49,577 nucleotides of DNA, from contig CACVAW010000002.1 in NCBI GenBank assembly GCA_902727925.1, positions 1 to 49,577 on the forward strand. Direction: 5' to 3'. Source of the stretch: an uncultured Campylobacterales bacterium. Lineage in GTDB: Bacteria > Campylobacterota > Campylobacteria > Campylobacterales > CACVAW01. Made by a program: the position numbers and the translations under genes. The notes under the pieces are model-generated. The model had not been told where the DNA came from. It made no database searches and was given only the letters and a program-made list of their open reading frames with translations. Shown here piece by piece: positions 25,288 through 35,142 of the stretch (the first letter of the stretch is position 1; each line of letters opens with the position of its first letter).

Positions 25288-25868
25288 ATCTTTTCCATAA
25301 ACAAATCAACTTCATTTTGTAAGTGCTTCAAATCTTTAGAATTATCAATAACATAAGTACACAGTTCTAACTTTTTTTCTATTTTCATTTGTGAGTTTAT
25401 TTTTTGGATTGCAAATTCACGTGAGATTTTGTCTCTGCTTATTACTCTTTTTATCTGCTCTTCATATGAAGTGAATATCACTACACTTCTTGTGATTTCT
25501 GGATATGCAAGAGTTTCAAAGTATAGTGGGATATCAACTAGGTATGGGAAATTAAGGCTTTCAAGTCTTGTGCATTGTTTTATGATTTCTTTTCTTATTT
25601 TTGGATGTAAGAACTCTTCTAAGAGAACTTTTTTGTTACTATTGGCAAATATTAGTTTACCTAAGAGAGGTCTATCGACTTTACCATCTTTATTAATATA
25701 CTCATCACCAAAAATATTTTTTATATCACTTATACTTTCATCAAGTAACTTGTGAGCTATCTTATCTGCATCTACTATTCTGTAGCCATTAAGAAATAGT
25801 ATATTACAAACTGTGCTTTTACCAGTTCCTATTCCTCCAGTAAGAGCTATAGCATGTTTGAAAATCAT
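25284..25868 (-). CDS. coaE: Dephospho-CoA kinase
   Basis: 194 residues from ATG 25868 (a TTG three codons earlier is less likely). AIALTGGIGTGKSTV (6-20) is the P-loop with the GGIGSGKS-type family motif, VDADKIAH the substrate Asp motif, and FLHPKIRKEI plus DIPLYFE complete the CoaE signature. It performs the last step of CoA synthesis, phosphorylating the 3'-hydroxyl of dephospho-CoA in the cytoplasm. Its last ten codons are duplicated downstream as a relic. The stop overlaps a TTG start of the small Cys protein. Confidence 0.94.
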   Translation of the reverse strand: MIFKHAIALTGGIGTGKSTVCNILFLNGYRIVDADKIAHKLLDESISDIKNIFGDEYINKDGKVDRPLLGKLIFANSNKKVLLEEFLHPKIRKEIIKQCTRLESLNFPYLVDIPLYFETLAYPEITRSVVIFTSYEEQIKRVISRDKISREFAIQKINSQMKIEKKLELCTYVIDNSKDLKHLQNEVDLFMEKI

Positions 25869-25986
25869 AGAGAACAATTCCTTTTATATATCTTTGATAT
25901 TACATCTGTAAGAGTCTTAAAATAATTTAAAAATCAATCTTTGAAATTAATTAGTTTCAAAATTATTTATTTTTTGTGAATAATAG

Positions 25987-26017
25987 AATACTTCCTTATT
26001 TAGAGTAAGGAAGTATT
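25987..26017 (-). terminator. Strong hairpin downstream of the speE-like gene
   Basis: AATACTTCCTTA (25987-25998) and TAAGGAAGTATT (26006-26017) form a perfect 12-pair stem with a seven-base loop, ten bases past the stop of the minus-strand speE-like gene. T-rich bases flank both sides, so it probably ends the recA-to-speE-like transcript. Confidence 0.75.
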
Positions 26018-26026
26018 TTGTTTAAA

Positions 26027-26566
26027 CTATCTCTTTATAACGCCTAATAGATTCTCTCTAACAAAGGTTGGCATCTCAAAAGCACTTCTTTGAATATCAC
26101 TACTGTAGTAATGTAGTCCTTCTAGGAAGTCTGATTTGTCAAGATGTATATCAGCTGTTGGATGAAGCTTTTTAGATAATAATACGAACGAAGCTATACT
26201 TTGCATACTATCCGTCATAGCTACATAGGGCATAACTATAGTAAATAATTTTCCATAGCTTGTATAAGTCTGTTTCACAACTTCTGTATTACATACATTT
26301 TCGCTTAATCCACAATAGATACCATCTTTTTTGAGGCTTCTATATATATTTGTAATATCATTACTGATTGTGTCATTAAGTACAACATCAAACTTATCTT
26401 CATGTGTTGCATCAAGTTTATCTGTTTGTGTAATAACTAAATTTTTGTATTTTGCCAATTCTTTTACTATAAACTCATTTTTACCTACAAAAAGTACTTC
26501 TTTTACATCGTTATGTGTACAACATGCTACGTGAGTTAGCATTTCTGCTATGATTTTATTGTCCAT
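26027..26566 (-). CDS. Spermidine synthase-like protein, short and lacking the SAM glycine motif
   Basis: 179 residues, against about 260-290 for SpeE. The C-terminal half is recognisable: MPYVAMTDSMQSIASFVLLSKK and LHYYSSDIQRSAFEMPTFV match the substrate-pocket and YYNPxxHxAAFxLP endings of aminopropyltransferases. In front, where SpeE has the GGGDG motif that holds decarboxylated SAM, this protein has VLFVGKNEFIVKEL. The N-terminal beta domain is missing. A shortened homologue may have lost activity or bind a different ligand; a reduced SpeE of this kind may be normal in Campylobacterota. Overlaps the upstream coiled-coil gene by 11 bp. Confidence 0.68.
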   Translation of the reverse strand: MDNKIIAEMLTHVACCTHNDVKEVLFVGKNEFIVKELAKYKNLVITQTDKLDATHEDKFDVVLNDTISNDITNIYRSLKKDGIYCGLSENVCNTEVVKQTYTSYGKLFTIVMPYVAMTDSMQSIASFVLLSKKLHPTADIHLDKSDFLEGLHYYSSDIQRSAFEMPTFVRENLLGVIKR

Positions 26567-27029
26567 TTGTTTCTCCCATTATATTTTCAAATATTTGTTT
26601 TGCTTTGTTTATTGTTTCTTTTGTTAAGTCACTCTCAACTATATCTGTAACTTTATTTGTAACCTCATCTATAACTTGTTTCGTTTTTGTTATCATATTT
26701 TGTGTTACATTGCTATCAATTAGATTTGAAATAGTTACTGTAACTTCGTCTATCATATCTTTTGCTTGAGATACCATATTATTTGCCATATCATTATTAG
26801 TAATTTCTGATGACAAACTACTAACATAACTCTTTATGTTAGTAGTTGATGACTTCACTTCACTCAAAGCTTTTTGTGTGCTATTAAGTTCTGCTACTAA
26901 ATCTTTCATTTGTAATACTAGTACTTCATTTTGACTCTCAAGAGTTTTGATTTGTTTGTTTTTGTTGATTAGTAGATATCCACAAAAACCAAGTGCCAAA
27001 ATAAGTATAAAAATAATCAGATTTTTCAA
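26556..27029 (-). CDS. Membrane-anchored coiled-coil protein, unknown function
   Basis: 157 residues. One N-terminal membrane helix ([18 protein letters not shown]) is followed by a coiled coil ([20 protein letters not shown]) and by three related segments built on the pattern ITK[18 protein letters not shown], rich in Val, Thr and Asn with a heptad-like period. It probably projects into the periplasm. No family is recognised. It starts inside the last codons of recA (ATGA overlap) and overlaps the speE-like gene, so all three share a transcript. Confidence 0.65.
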   Translation of the reverse strand: MKNLIIFILILALGFCGYLLINKNKQIKTLESQNEVLVLQMKDLVAELNSTQKALSEVKSSTTNIKSYVSSLSSEITNNDMANNMVSQAKDMIDEVTVTISNLIDSNVTQNMITKTKQVIDEVTNKVTDIVESDLTKETINKAKQIFENIMGETNGQ

Positions 27030-28045
27030 GATTCTTCTGCCTTTACCTCTTTTACTTCTAGTCCCATAGCAACTTTGATCTTGTCTTCTATCTCTTGACG
27101 AATTTCAGGGTTTTCTATTAAGAACGCTTTTGCTTTTTCTTTACCTTGACCTAGCTTTTCTGCTTCATAAGAAAACCATGAGCCACTCTTATCTACGATA
27201 TCAAACTTGATACCATAATCTATTAGTTCGCCCTCTTTTGATATACCTTCACCAAACATTATGTCAAATTCAGCTTGACGAAATGGTGGAGCTACTTTGT
27301 TTTTTACAATTTTAACTCTTACTCTATTTCCTATTACCTCTTCAGCTTGTTTTAGACTTGCTATTCTTCTTATGTCTATTCTTACTGATGAGTAGAACTT
27401 AAGAGCATTTCCACCTGGAGTTGTCTCAGGTGATCCGTATCCCATCATACCTATTTTCATTCTAATTTGGTTAATAAATACTATAGTTGTATTCATCTTG
27501 TGTGTGATTGCAGTAAGCTTTCTAAGAGCTTGTGACATAAGACGAGCTTGAATACCTACGTGAGTATCACCCATATCACCATCAATTTCTGCTTTTGGTG
27601 TAAGAGCTGCTACTGAATCAACTACGATTAAGTCTACTGCTCCACTTCTTGCTATTGTTTCAACTACTTCAAGAGCTTGTTCTCCAAAGTCAGGTTGAGA
27701 CACAAGAAGGTTTTCAGTATCAACTCCAATATTTCCAGCGTACTTGGTGTCAAAAGCGTGTTCAGCATCCACAAATGCACATATACCACCTGCCTTTTGA
27801 GCTTCTGCTATGACTCCAAGTGTAAGAGTAGTCTTACCTGAACTCTCAGGTCCATATATCTCAACTATACGTCCTCTTGGAATTCCACCGATTCCAAGTG
27901 CAAGATCAAGTCCAAATGAACCCGTACCAATAGATTCAATTGGTTCAAATTCTTTATCTCCAAGTCTTACAAGTGTACCTTTACCAAATGTCTTGTCAAC
28001 TTGTTTTATAGCTAGTTCTAAAGCTTTCTTTTTATTTTCATCCAT
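27026..28045 (-). CDS. recA: Recombinase RecA
   Basis: 339 residues from ATG 28045, which gives [20 protein letters not shown] is eight bases upstream, so the 11-residue longer frame is rejected. Walker [10 protein letters not shown] (65-73), [17 protein letters not shown] and the L2 region [17 protein letters not shown] are all intact. RecA drives strand exchange and, in other bacteria, LexA cleavage. The 5' region holds a stem-loop element (28061-28130) shared with the argB leader. Confidence 0.97.
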   Translation of the reverse strand: MDENKKKALELAIKQVDKTFGKGTLVRLGDKEFEPIESIGTGSFGLDLALGIGGIPRGRIVEIYGPESSGKTTLTLGVIAEAQKAGGICAFVDAEHAFDTKYAGNIGVDTENLLVSQPDFGEQALEVVETIARSGAVDLIVVDSVAALTPKAEIDGDMGDTHVGIQARLMSQALRKLTAITHKMNTTIVFINQIRMKIGMMGYGSPETTPGGNALKFYSSVRIDIRRIASLKQAEEVIGNRVRVKIVKNKVAPPFRQAEFDIMFGEGISKEGELIDYGIKFDIVDKSGSWFSYEAEKLGQGKEKAKAFLIENPEIRQEIEDKIKVAMGLEVKEVKAEES

Positions 28046-28060
28046 TTTATATTTCCTTTT

Positions 28061-28130
28061 TATACGTTTAAATCTCACTTACACTACTGTGCTCAGCGCA
28101 CGGTTCAAGCGACTAGCCGCTTTTAAACTT
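28061..28130 (-). repeat. Stem-loop intergenic element, copy 1, in the recA leader
   Basis: On the minus strand it holds CCGTGCGCTGAGCACAG (28087-28103), a four-pair stem GTGC/GCAC around a five-base loop, beside a second hairpin AGCG/CGCT and a conserved CGTATAAA near its recA-proximal end. The argB leader has the same order: CCGTCTGCTGAAGACAG, a second hairpin, and CGTATAAA. The stem bases covary (GTGC-GCAC against GTCT-AGAC) while the loop is kept. Confidence 0.65.
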
Positions 28131-28151
28131 CACCTCTTAAATAGCAATATC

Positions 28152-29858
28152 TCAATCTATAGCTAATTTGTATTTCGGATCATCTTCATTATATTCACAA
28201 AATGGTCCTGCATTGTTTAGTATCTTTATACAATCTTTACTTAAATGTCTGATTTTTAGATTTTTCCCTGAATCTCTATATTTCTTAGTGATATTATCTA
28301 TAGCTTCAACTCCTGAGATATCTACAACTCTAGCATTTTTAAAGTCCAGTATTACGTTTTGTGGATCTCTATGAATCTTGAACTGCTCCATAAAAGAAGT
28401 TGTCGAAGCAAAAAAGAGAGGTCCGTTAAATGTATATACTTTTGTATCATCATCTTCGTATTTTGTAAGTGCATATACTTTTGCATGTCTCCAAGCAAAT
28501 ACAAGAGCCGATATGATAATACCTGCAATTACAGCTACAGCAAGATCAAGAAATACAGTAACAACAGTAACAAGAATCAATACAATCTTATCAGACATAG
28601 GCATATATCTAAGTCTATTTGCACTCTCCCACTCAAATGTCCCAATACTAACCATAAACATAATACCAACTAGTACTGCTACAGGTATGAGTGCTATACA
28701 ATCACTAAGAACAATATTAGACTGTAACATCATTAAAACATAAGGAAAACCAATTGATACAAATAGTATAAGTAATAAAAGTACTACAAAAAAAGATATT
28801 ATGTTTCGTCCACCATTTACGCTATTAATAATAGCATACAGCATAATACCAACAGGTATTACCAATAAAATAAGATTAAATTCAGCTACCACAAAAAGTA
28901 TAAGTAGTACAGCTGCCACAAATGAAGATAATCTTCCTCGTCCACCATTAGTGAAGTTAATTATTGATTGACCTATCATTGCACATCCTGCCATACCACC
29001 AAAAAATCCACAAACTACGTTTCCGCTTCCTTGCGCGATACACTCTTTGTTACCATTTCCTCTTTTACCACCCATCTCATCAAGTACTGAGAGTGTAAGA
29101 AGTGATTCAATAAGACCTACCATAGCTACTAAAAATGCGTAAGGAAGTACAATCATAATCATATTCCACTCTAAGTCAATATTGGGAATACCAAAACTAG
29201 GGAATGCTCCACTGATATCTGAAAGGTCTTTAATCTGTTTTGTATCAAGATTAAACACTATCACAAGAGCTGATATGAACATAATAGCTACTAATCCAGA
29301 AGGAACTTTTTTTGTAATTTTTGGAAAAAACTCAACTATAAGCATAGTAAGTATCACAAGAGCGTACATAAGCCACCCCTCATCCTCAAAAAGAGGTATC
29401 TGAGAATACGCAATAACTATAGCAAGACCATTAACAAACCCATACATCGCAGGCTGAGGAACAAGTCTAATAAGCTTACCAAGCTTAAATAACCCAATAG
29501 TAATTTGAATAATCCCTGCAAGCACGGTTGCTACTAATATATATTGTAATATATATGTAGAAAGTGCTTCATTTTCTATTAGGCTTTGAAGTTTCTCTGT
29601 AGGGATACTATCTTTTATTTTAATACCAAGTCCTACAAGAACAATAGCAATTGCGCCAGTTGCACCACTTACCATACCAGCTTTACCACCAATAAGAGAT
29701 GTAATAAGACCAAGTATAAATGCCGTGTAAAGTCCTACAAGAGGAGAAACTCCAGCAAGAAGTGAAAAGGCTATAGCTTCAGGAACAAGTGCAATTGCTA
29801 CAACTATTCCTGAGAGTACATTTGACTTTATCCCATATTTAGCAAAAAACTCTATCAT
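28152..29858 (-). CDS. SulP-family anion transporter with STAS domain
   Basis: 568 residues. About 10-12 membrane helices begin with SGIVVAIALVPEAIAFSLLAGVSPLVGLYTAF, the SulP signature region, and SGATGAIAIVL forms the second family motif. The cytoplasmic STAS domain occupies about 460-560 (VILDFKNARVVDISGVEAID). SulP proteins move sulfate, bicarbonate or other anions with Na+ or H+; the substrate is not decidable from motifs, and a bicarbonate transporter is possible. The ATG overlaps the stop of the Y1-like gene. Confidence 0.9.
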   Translation of the reverse strand: MIEFFAKYGIKSNVLSGIVVAIALVPEAIAFSLLAGVSPLVGLYTAFILGLITSLIGGKAGMVSGATGAIAIVLVGLGIKIKDSIPTEKLQSLIENEALSTYILQYILVATVLAGIIQITIGLFKLGKLIRLVPQPAMYGFVNGLAIVIAYSQIPLFEDEGWLMYALVILTMLIVEFFPKITKKVPSGLVAIMFISALVIVFNLDTKQIKDLSDISGAFPSFGIPNIDLEWNMIMIVLPYAFLVAMVGLIESLLTLSVLDEMGGKRGNGNKECIAQGSGNVVCGFFGGMAGCAMIGQSIINFTNGGRGRLSSFVAAVLLILFVVAEFNLILLVIPVGIMLYAIINSVNGGRNIISFFVVLLLLILFVSIGFPYVLMMLQSNIVLSDCIALIPVAVLVGIMFMVSIGTFEWESANRLRYMPMSDKIVLILVTVVTVFLDLAVAVIAGIIISALVFAWRHAKVYALTKYEDDDTKVYTFNGPLFFASTTSFMEQFKIHRDPQNVILDFKNARVVDISGVEAIDNITKKYRDSGKNLKIRHLSKDCIKILNNAGPFCEYNEDDPKYKLAID

Positions 29859-30243
29859 TTATCAAAGTCTTCCATAGCTAGATGTTCTTTTATCACATCT
29901 AGTCCAATACCTTGAGCTGAACTTATACAATAGTTTTTTGCCCAGATTGAATTCATTTTATAATATTTTTTAAACTCTGTTTTATTTTTTGATTTTACTA
30001 CTCTATTTGTTCTTGCTGATAAATCTTTTATGAAGCTATCAAGTCGAATATATGGAGTTGCTTTAAATTGCAAGTGTATATGATCAGCACCCACACCAAA
30101 ATCTAAGATTTCTACATTATTTGACTTTGCGATGTTATAAACCTCTTCTTCTATAGTAGCTACAACTGAGTCTTCACTAAGAATTTTTCTTTTTGCTTTT
30201 GCCACTAATACTAAAGAATATTTTAATATATATTTATTTTTCA

Positions 30244-30244
<1 letters not shown>
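29855..30244 (-). CDS. Y1 (IS200/REP-type) transposase-like protein lacking the catalytic tyrosine
   Basis: 129 residues with the whole single-domain Y1 HUH fold: KYSLVLVAKAKRKIL, IEEEVYNIAKSNNVEIL, the metal-binding HIH at 55-57 in GADHIHLQF, LDSFIKDLSARTNRVV, and WAKNYCISSAQGIGLDVIKEHLAM. In active TnpA the last helix reads like IKxYIxxQ; here the tyrosine position is His121, encoded CAT, one transition from TAT. There are no transposon ends, TnpB or hairpin termini, and the gene is locked into an operon with overlaps to fabI (1 bp) and sulP (4 bp). It probably binds DNA or RNA structure without cutting. A dying transposase is the alternative. Confidence 0.82.
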
Positions 30245-31077
<833 letters not shown>

Positions 31078-32157
31078 TTATTCCTTTACGATATTGTCAA
31101 TTTTAAGTTGTATTGATTGTTCAACGTTATTAATTGCAAATTTTATATTATTAACCAAATATTTATCAATATTTTCAAAACTTTTGATATATACTAACTG
31201 TTCTGGCACTATCGGAGATTCTACAAATATTACTTTTTCATTATATTTTTTTAAATATTCATTTAAAAGTTGAATTAATTCAACTTTAGAATTATCAAAC
31301 TTTTTTTGATCTTTGATTTTTTTATTAAGAGTCCATGAAGCTGCATATTTAATTTTGTATTCATCGTTAGATATATTACTTTGAGAATACATTTGTATTA
31401 CCTGAGCTGAATTATTTGATAAAATTAAATCAAATTCTTGCAGTTTTTCTAAACCTTCTGGCATTTTTGGTATTATCTCATTTGTTTTAGCTTCAATTTT
31501 ACTATGGTTATATTCATCAACCTTATCTGCAATAACATAAAAAGAAAGATATGTAGATATTCCAGTAGCTATAAAAAATGCTAATATAAAAGATATCACA
31601 AAATATATAATATGATAAAATCTTGGCTCTAACTCTGTAAATATCGGAATCAACCTATAAAATATCCATATAATATATCCCAAAAACATAACAGCAAATA
31701 AAAATCCAAATACTGGTATGAATACACAAAAATCACTGATAATAAATATAACAAAAATATAAGAAAACATTATTAGTAAGTTTTTAAAAGACAGTGTCCT
31801 ATCTAATACATAAAAGAAAAAAAAGTTTGGTAAAACAATTCCAACAAATAAAATTGGATAAAATATAGCACGACTAATACTCAAAAATATATTAGGTATT
31901 AAGGACACCTCTCTAAATGCACTAAATGCTAACTTATATTCTTTGTTCAATAATAACTCAAACACAGCTTTCATATCTTGCATACCAATAAAATATTTCA
32001 AAATAAAATCAATTAAAATAGCTAAAAACGTAATTACTGTCACATACAAAAGTATTTTTTTTGATGTGAGATTAGATTCTTTGAGATTTTGAAAATAATC
32101 TTTTGAAAATAAAATTCCTCTATATAGCAAGCTTGATATACCTTTAAAAAAATCCAT
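31078..32157 (-). CDS. Multi-pass membrane protein with periplasmic tail, unknown function
   Basis: 359 residues. About five to six hydrophobic segments lie between residues 35 and 225, in the style of Yip1-like proteins, followed by a soluble C-terminal domain (about 230-359) with helices such as LEKLQEFDLILSNNSAQVIQ. No catalytic motif. It starts directly after the neighbouring single-pass protein gene (no gap) and ends three bases before fabI. The soluble part shares a PExxExLxEF pattern with that neighbour, so the pair may be related or interact. Confidence 0.62.
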   Translation of the reverse strand: MDFFKGISSLLYRGILFSKDYFQNLKESNLTSKKILLYVTVITFLAILIDFILKYFIGMQDMKAVFELLLNKEYKLAFSAFREVSLIPNIFLSISRAIFYPILFVGIVLPNFFFFYVLDRTLSFKNLLIMFSYIFVIFIISDFCVFIPVFGFLFAVMFLGYIIWIFYRLIPIFTELEPRFYHIIYFVISFILAFFIATGISTYLSFYVIADKVDEYNHSKIEAKTNEIIPKMPEGLEKLQEFDLILSNNSAQVIQMYSQSNISNDEYKIKYAASWTLNKKIKDQKKFDNSKVELIQLLNEYLKKYNEKVIFVESPIVPEQLVYIKSFENIDKYLVNNIKFAINNVEQSIQLKIDNIVKE

Positions 32158-33222
32158 TTACTCTCCTACTGTAATATAAAGTATTCTAAACCTAAGAGCT
32201 GGGGGTTTTTTTTGTGTGTCTTCAGCTATATATAAAGTAGCATTTTTAAGTTCTACACCATCTTCTTTCACTCTCCATACTCCTCCAAATAATCCCTCTT
32301 CATATCCATCAAGATTAAAATCAACTCCATTTCTTTTTGCACTCACTGAAAATATTCTTATTAGTCTATCTTTTTTCTCAATAAAGTCTTGTTTTTCTTG
32401 CGCAGTAAAATCACTCCAGAATTTATCATAATTTATTTCTTTAGAATAATTAACAGCTTTTAGTATATTTTTATTTGGATACAAGTCTTGAGCTCTAAGA
32501 GTATAGTCCTCTATAAGTACAGGTTCAAACTCTTTTAATCTTTCGAAATGCTCTGGATATTTACTTGATGATACTTCATTTATATTTGTAATTGGAGCTT
32601 CTTTAATAACTTTAGGTTCTGGTATATCATCTATCTTTCCCAAATCAGCTTTGATATAAGAAAAAATAACTTTGATATTAGTAACATAATCATCATACTT
32701 TTTTATCTGAATACTTCCTATAGGAATATCACCTTCATAAACACCAAAATCTGTTTTTTCATTAACTCTTATGATGTCATACTTACTTATCAAATTATTT
32801 TCAATAAGATCTTTATTAATCATTTTTATAATTTCAAACTCAGCATTTTTCATCTCTTGATATTCACTTGCTACCATATTAAATTCTGTGTTATTAAACT
32901 TTATAGTATTTGTCCACACTCCAGCATACTCTATATTTGAATATTTTTCTTTGAGTGTTGATGTTAAATCTATAATTTTTGGTTCACCATACTTTTGCCA
33001 AAATGAATCTAGTATATTATTATCTTTTATATTTGCTACATTTTGAAGTTTAATCGCTTGTGGACTTTGAATATCTATGGGGCTTTGAATAATTGTTTTA
33101 GGTTGATTTATTTTTTTTGGACTTTTCTCTTTAAAAAATGTCATATATATAATAATTCCAGCAACCCCAAATACCAGACAAAACAGTAAAAACTTTAGTC
33201 CCTTAAATTCAAGTTTGTACAT
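32158..33222 (-). CDS. Single-pass membrane protein with periplasmic domain, unknown function
   Basis: 354 residues. One N-terminal helix (FLLFCLVFGVAGIIIYMTFF) anchors a long periplasmic part. A Pro/Ile/Gln linker (about 35-60) leads to a mixed alpha/beta region, and the end (about 225-354) includes HFERLKEFEPVLIEDY and an aspartate-rich DFNLDGYEEG. An A8C5 homopolymer pair lies in the 3' codons near 32201-32214. No family recognised. It is three bases downstream of the UbiD decarboxylase gene. Confidence 0.6.
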   Translation of the reverse strand: MYKLEFKGLKFLLFCLVFGVAGIIIYMTFFKEKSPKKINQPKTIIQSPIDIQSPQAIKLQNVANIKDNNILDSFWQKYGEPKIIDLTSTLKEKYSNIEYAGVWTNTIKFNNTEFNMVASEYQEMKNAEFEIIKMINKDLIENNLISKYDIIRVNEKTDFGVYEGDIPIGSIQIKKYDDYVTNIKVIFSYIKADLGKIDDIPEPKVIKEAPITNINEVSSSKYPEHFERLKEFEPVLIEDYTLRAQDLYPNKNILKAVNYSKEINYDKFWSDFTAQEKQDFIEKKDRLIRIFSVSAKRNGVDFNLDGYEEGLFGGVWRVKEDGVELKNATLYIAEDTQKKPPALRFRILYITVGE

Positions 33223-33225
33223 TAA

Positions 33226-35022
33226 TTACTCCACAATTCCAAATTTTTCAAGAAACTCATCATCTACATCTATTAGGTTTCTTTTTCTTAAACTCTGTAT
33301 CACTTCTTTTGTGCAATTAGTATCTTTTGGCCAAACTCTTTTTTGACCATGAATTTTACTAGTTGCATCAAGACCAAAAAGAGTGTCATTAAACCAATCA
33401 CGGCTTACATCAATATTATTTACAACTCGCCATACTAACATATACTCATTCATATTTTTGTCTTTTAAATCTAAAAAAACTACAAATCTTGTATGCTGAC
33501 TTAAAACTTTTTTTATCTTATCAAAAGTCTCTTTTATATCTTTAGTGTTCTCTAAAAATATAGTTGTTATAGGAGTATAAGTATCTGTTTTAAATTGTCT
33601 TATATCAAACTCTCCATCAATACTAAGTTTAGATTTAAGTTCTTCATCACTAATTGTGTCTTTAATACACTCTACTTCATCTCCTGTAGCATCAATACCA
33701 AGCTTTCCACTGATACAAGGCTCCTCACTAGCATGATCAAGAGCGTCACATATCCCCTCACTAATTAAGATATTTTTATTGCTAATTCTATTAAGAATAT
33801 ATGTTGACAACTCATCATAATTATCTAATTTTGGAGCGTTATTACCTACAAAAATAGCATGCTTAACAAAACTCATTTGTCCTACACCCCAAAAAGTGTG
33901 CATAAACTGTTTTGCATGACCTGGATATCTAGCATCAATTGAAGCAAGTAAAAGATTATGATATACCCCGTTTTCAGGCATCTTATAATCTATAAGTTCA
34001 GGAGCAGTAGTTTTAAGAAGTGGTAAAAATATTCTTTCAGTCGGCCATCCCATATACTTATCTTCTAAAGGTGGTTTGCCAACAACTGTAGCGTAATAAA
34101 CTGGATCTTTTTTTGAAGTAATTTTTGTGACATCAAGTACTGGATACTCATCTGCTAAAGTATAGTATCCTGTATGATCTCCAAATGGACCCTCAATCTT
34201 ACTTATACTAGGATCAACAAAACCCTCTATTATATAGTCAGCCTCTTCAGGCACATACAAATCATTACTAAGACACTTAACAAGCCTTGCTCCCTTTTTA
34301 GTCACAAAACCATACATAAGAAGCTCAAACATACCTTTAGGCATCGGAGCAGTTGCACTCCATGTAAGAAGAGGATCTCCCCCAAGTCCAATTGCAACAG
34401 GCATTTTTATACCTGCTTTTTTATAATCGTCAAAAAAACTTGCACTATCTTTATGTATTTGCCAATGCATACCCAAAGTATTATCTGAATGAACTTGAAG
34501 TCTATACATCCCGAGATTATTCATTTTACCATCAAGGCTTTTTGTATAAACCTGTCCCATAGTGATAAATGCACCAGCGTCCTCTTCCCAAGTCTTTAGA
34601 ACTGGTATATCATATAAACTGTTTAATTCACACTCTTGCGATACTCCTTTTTTTGATAATCTTTTAGGAAAAATATCTTTCATAGAAAAAAGCTTCCCAA
34701 GCATGCCAAACTTATCCCCAAGACTAGTAGGAGGAGAGAGATGTAAAAGCTCTTCAATCTCTTTGGCAATATCGTCAGGATGTTTCTTGAAAAATAAATT
34801 TGTAACTTCAAAAGAAGAAAATAGATTAATAAGTACAGGAGTTTCAAATTTTTTGTTAAGTCTCTTTGAAACTACATTAGTAAAAAGCAAGGATTTTGAA
34901 CTCTCTTTTTTTACTTCGATATAAGCTATATGAGCAATTTCTAGATCTATATCAACGGCCGAGTCTATTACCCTTAATAAGTTATTCGCTTTTAATTTTT
35001 TTATAACATCATTTGAAGTCAT
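33226..35022 (-). CDS. UbiD-family decarboxylase (menaquinone type)
   Basis: 598 residues, the size of the Campylobacterota UbiD proteins linked to futalosine-route menaquinone synthesis. IEGPFGDHTGYYTLADEYPV is the family's central motif, preceded by LGGDPLLTWSATAPMPKGM; YMGWPTERIFLPLLK and DARYPGHAKQFMHTFWGVGQM follow. Family members use prenylated FMN made by UbiX, which is not in this window. A perfect 24-bp palindrome lies 22 bp before the start. The pathway assignment is inference from taxonomy and length. Confidence 0.88.
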   Translation of the reverse strand: MTSNDVIKKLKANNLLRVIDSAVDIDLEIAHIAYIEVKKESSKSLLFTNVVSKRLNKKFETPVLINLFSSFEVTNLFFKKHPDDIAKEIEELLHLSPPTSLGDKFGMLGKLFSMKDIFPKRLSKKGVSQECELNSLYDIPVLKTWEEDAGAFITMGQVYTKSLDGKMNNLGMYRLQVHSDNTLGMHWQIHKDSASFFDDYKKAGIKMPVAIGLGGDPLLTWSATAPMPKGMFELLMYGFVTKKGARLVKCLSNDLYVPEEADYIIEGFVDPSISKIEGPFGDHTGYYTLADEYPVLDVTKITSKKDPVYYATVVGKPPLEDKYMGWPTERIFLPLLKTTAPELIDYKMPENGVYHNLLLASIDARYPGHAKQFMHTFWGVGQMSFVKHAIFVGNNAPKLDNYDELSTYILNRISNKNILISEGICDALDHASEEPCISGKLGIDATGDEVECIKDTISDEELKSKLSIDGEFDIRQFKTDTYTPITTIFLENTKDIKETFDKIKKVLSQHTRFVVFLDLKDKNMNEYMLVWRVVNNIDVSRDWFNDTLFGLDATSKIHGQKRVWPKDTNCTKEVIQSLRKRNLIDVDDEFLEKFGIVE

Positions 35023-35043
35023 TTATTTACCTTTATAATACAT

Positions 35044-35067
35044 ATAAAAACTATTAATAGTTTTTAT
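35044..35067 (-). promoter_or_regulatory. Perfect 24-bp palindrome before the ubiD-family gene
   Basis: The half-site ATAAAAACTATT is followed directly by its exact reverse complement, with no spacer. It ends 22 bp before the start codon of the decarboxylase. It could be an operator for a dimeric repressor or a hairpin in the leader; the lack of a loop favours an operator. Confidence 0.55.
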
Positions 35068-35090
35068 GATATAATTCACTTACAAAAGTT

Positions 35091-35142
35091 CCCATCTACT
35101 GATAAGACTCCAAGGGAGGCTTCTTCGGATAGGTAGAATGGG
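35091..35142 (-). terminator. Long imperfect hairpin between the DUF3800 gene and the ubiD-family gene
   Basis: The ends pair as CCCAT-CTAC with GTAG-A-ATGGG, and an inner part pairs AAG/CTT and CTCC/GGAG around an AAG loop. On the minus strand the structure begins immediately after the DUF3800 stop codon and is followed by AACTTTTG, so it may act as a terminator. The conserved-looking internal loop also allows a small structured RNA. Confidence 0.5.

Noticed and set aside
35091-35142. Hammerhead ribozyme or riboswitch suggested by CTGATAAG next to a stem
   Set aside because: The core should read CTGATGA with a GAAA partner strand; neither is present, and no known riboswitch core could be matched by eye.
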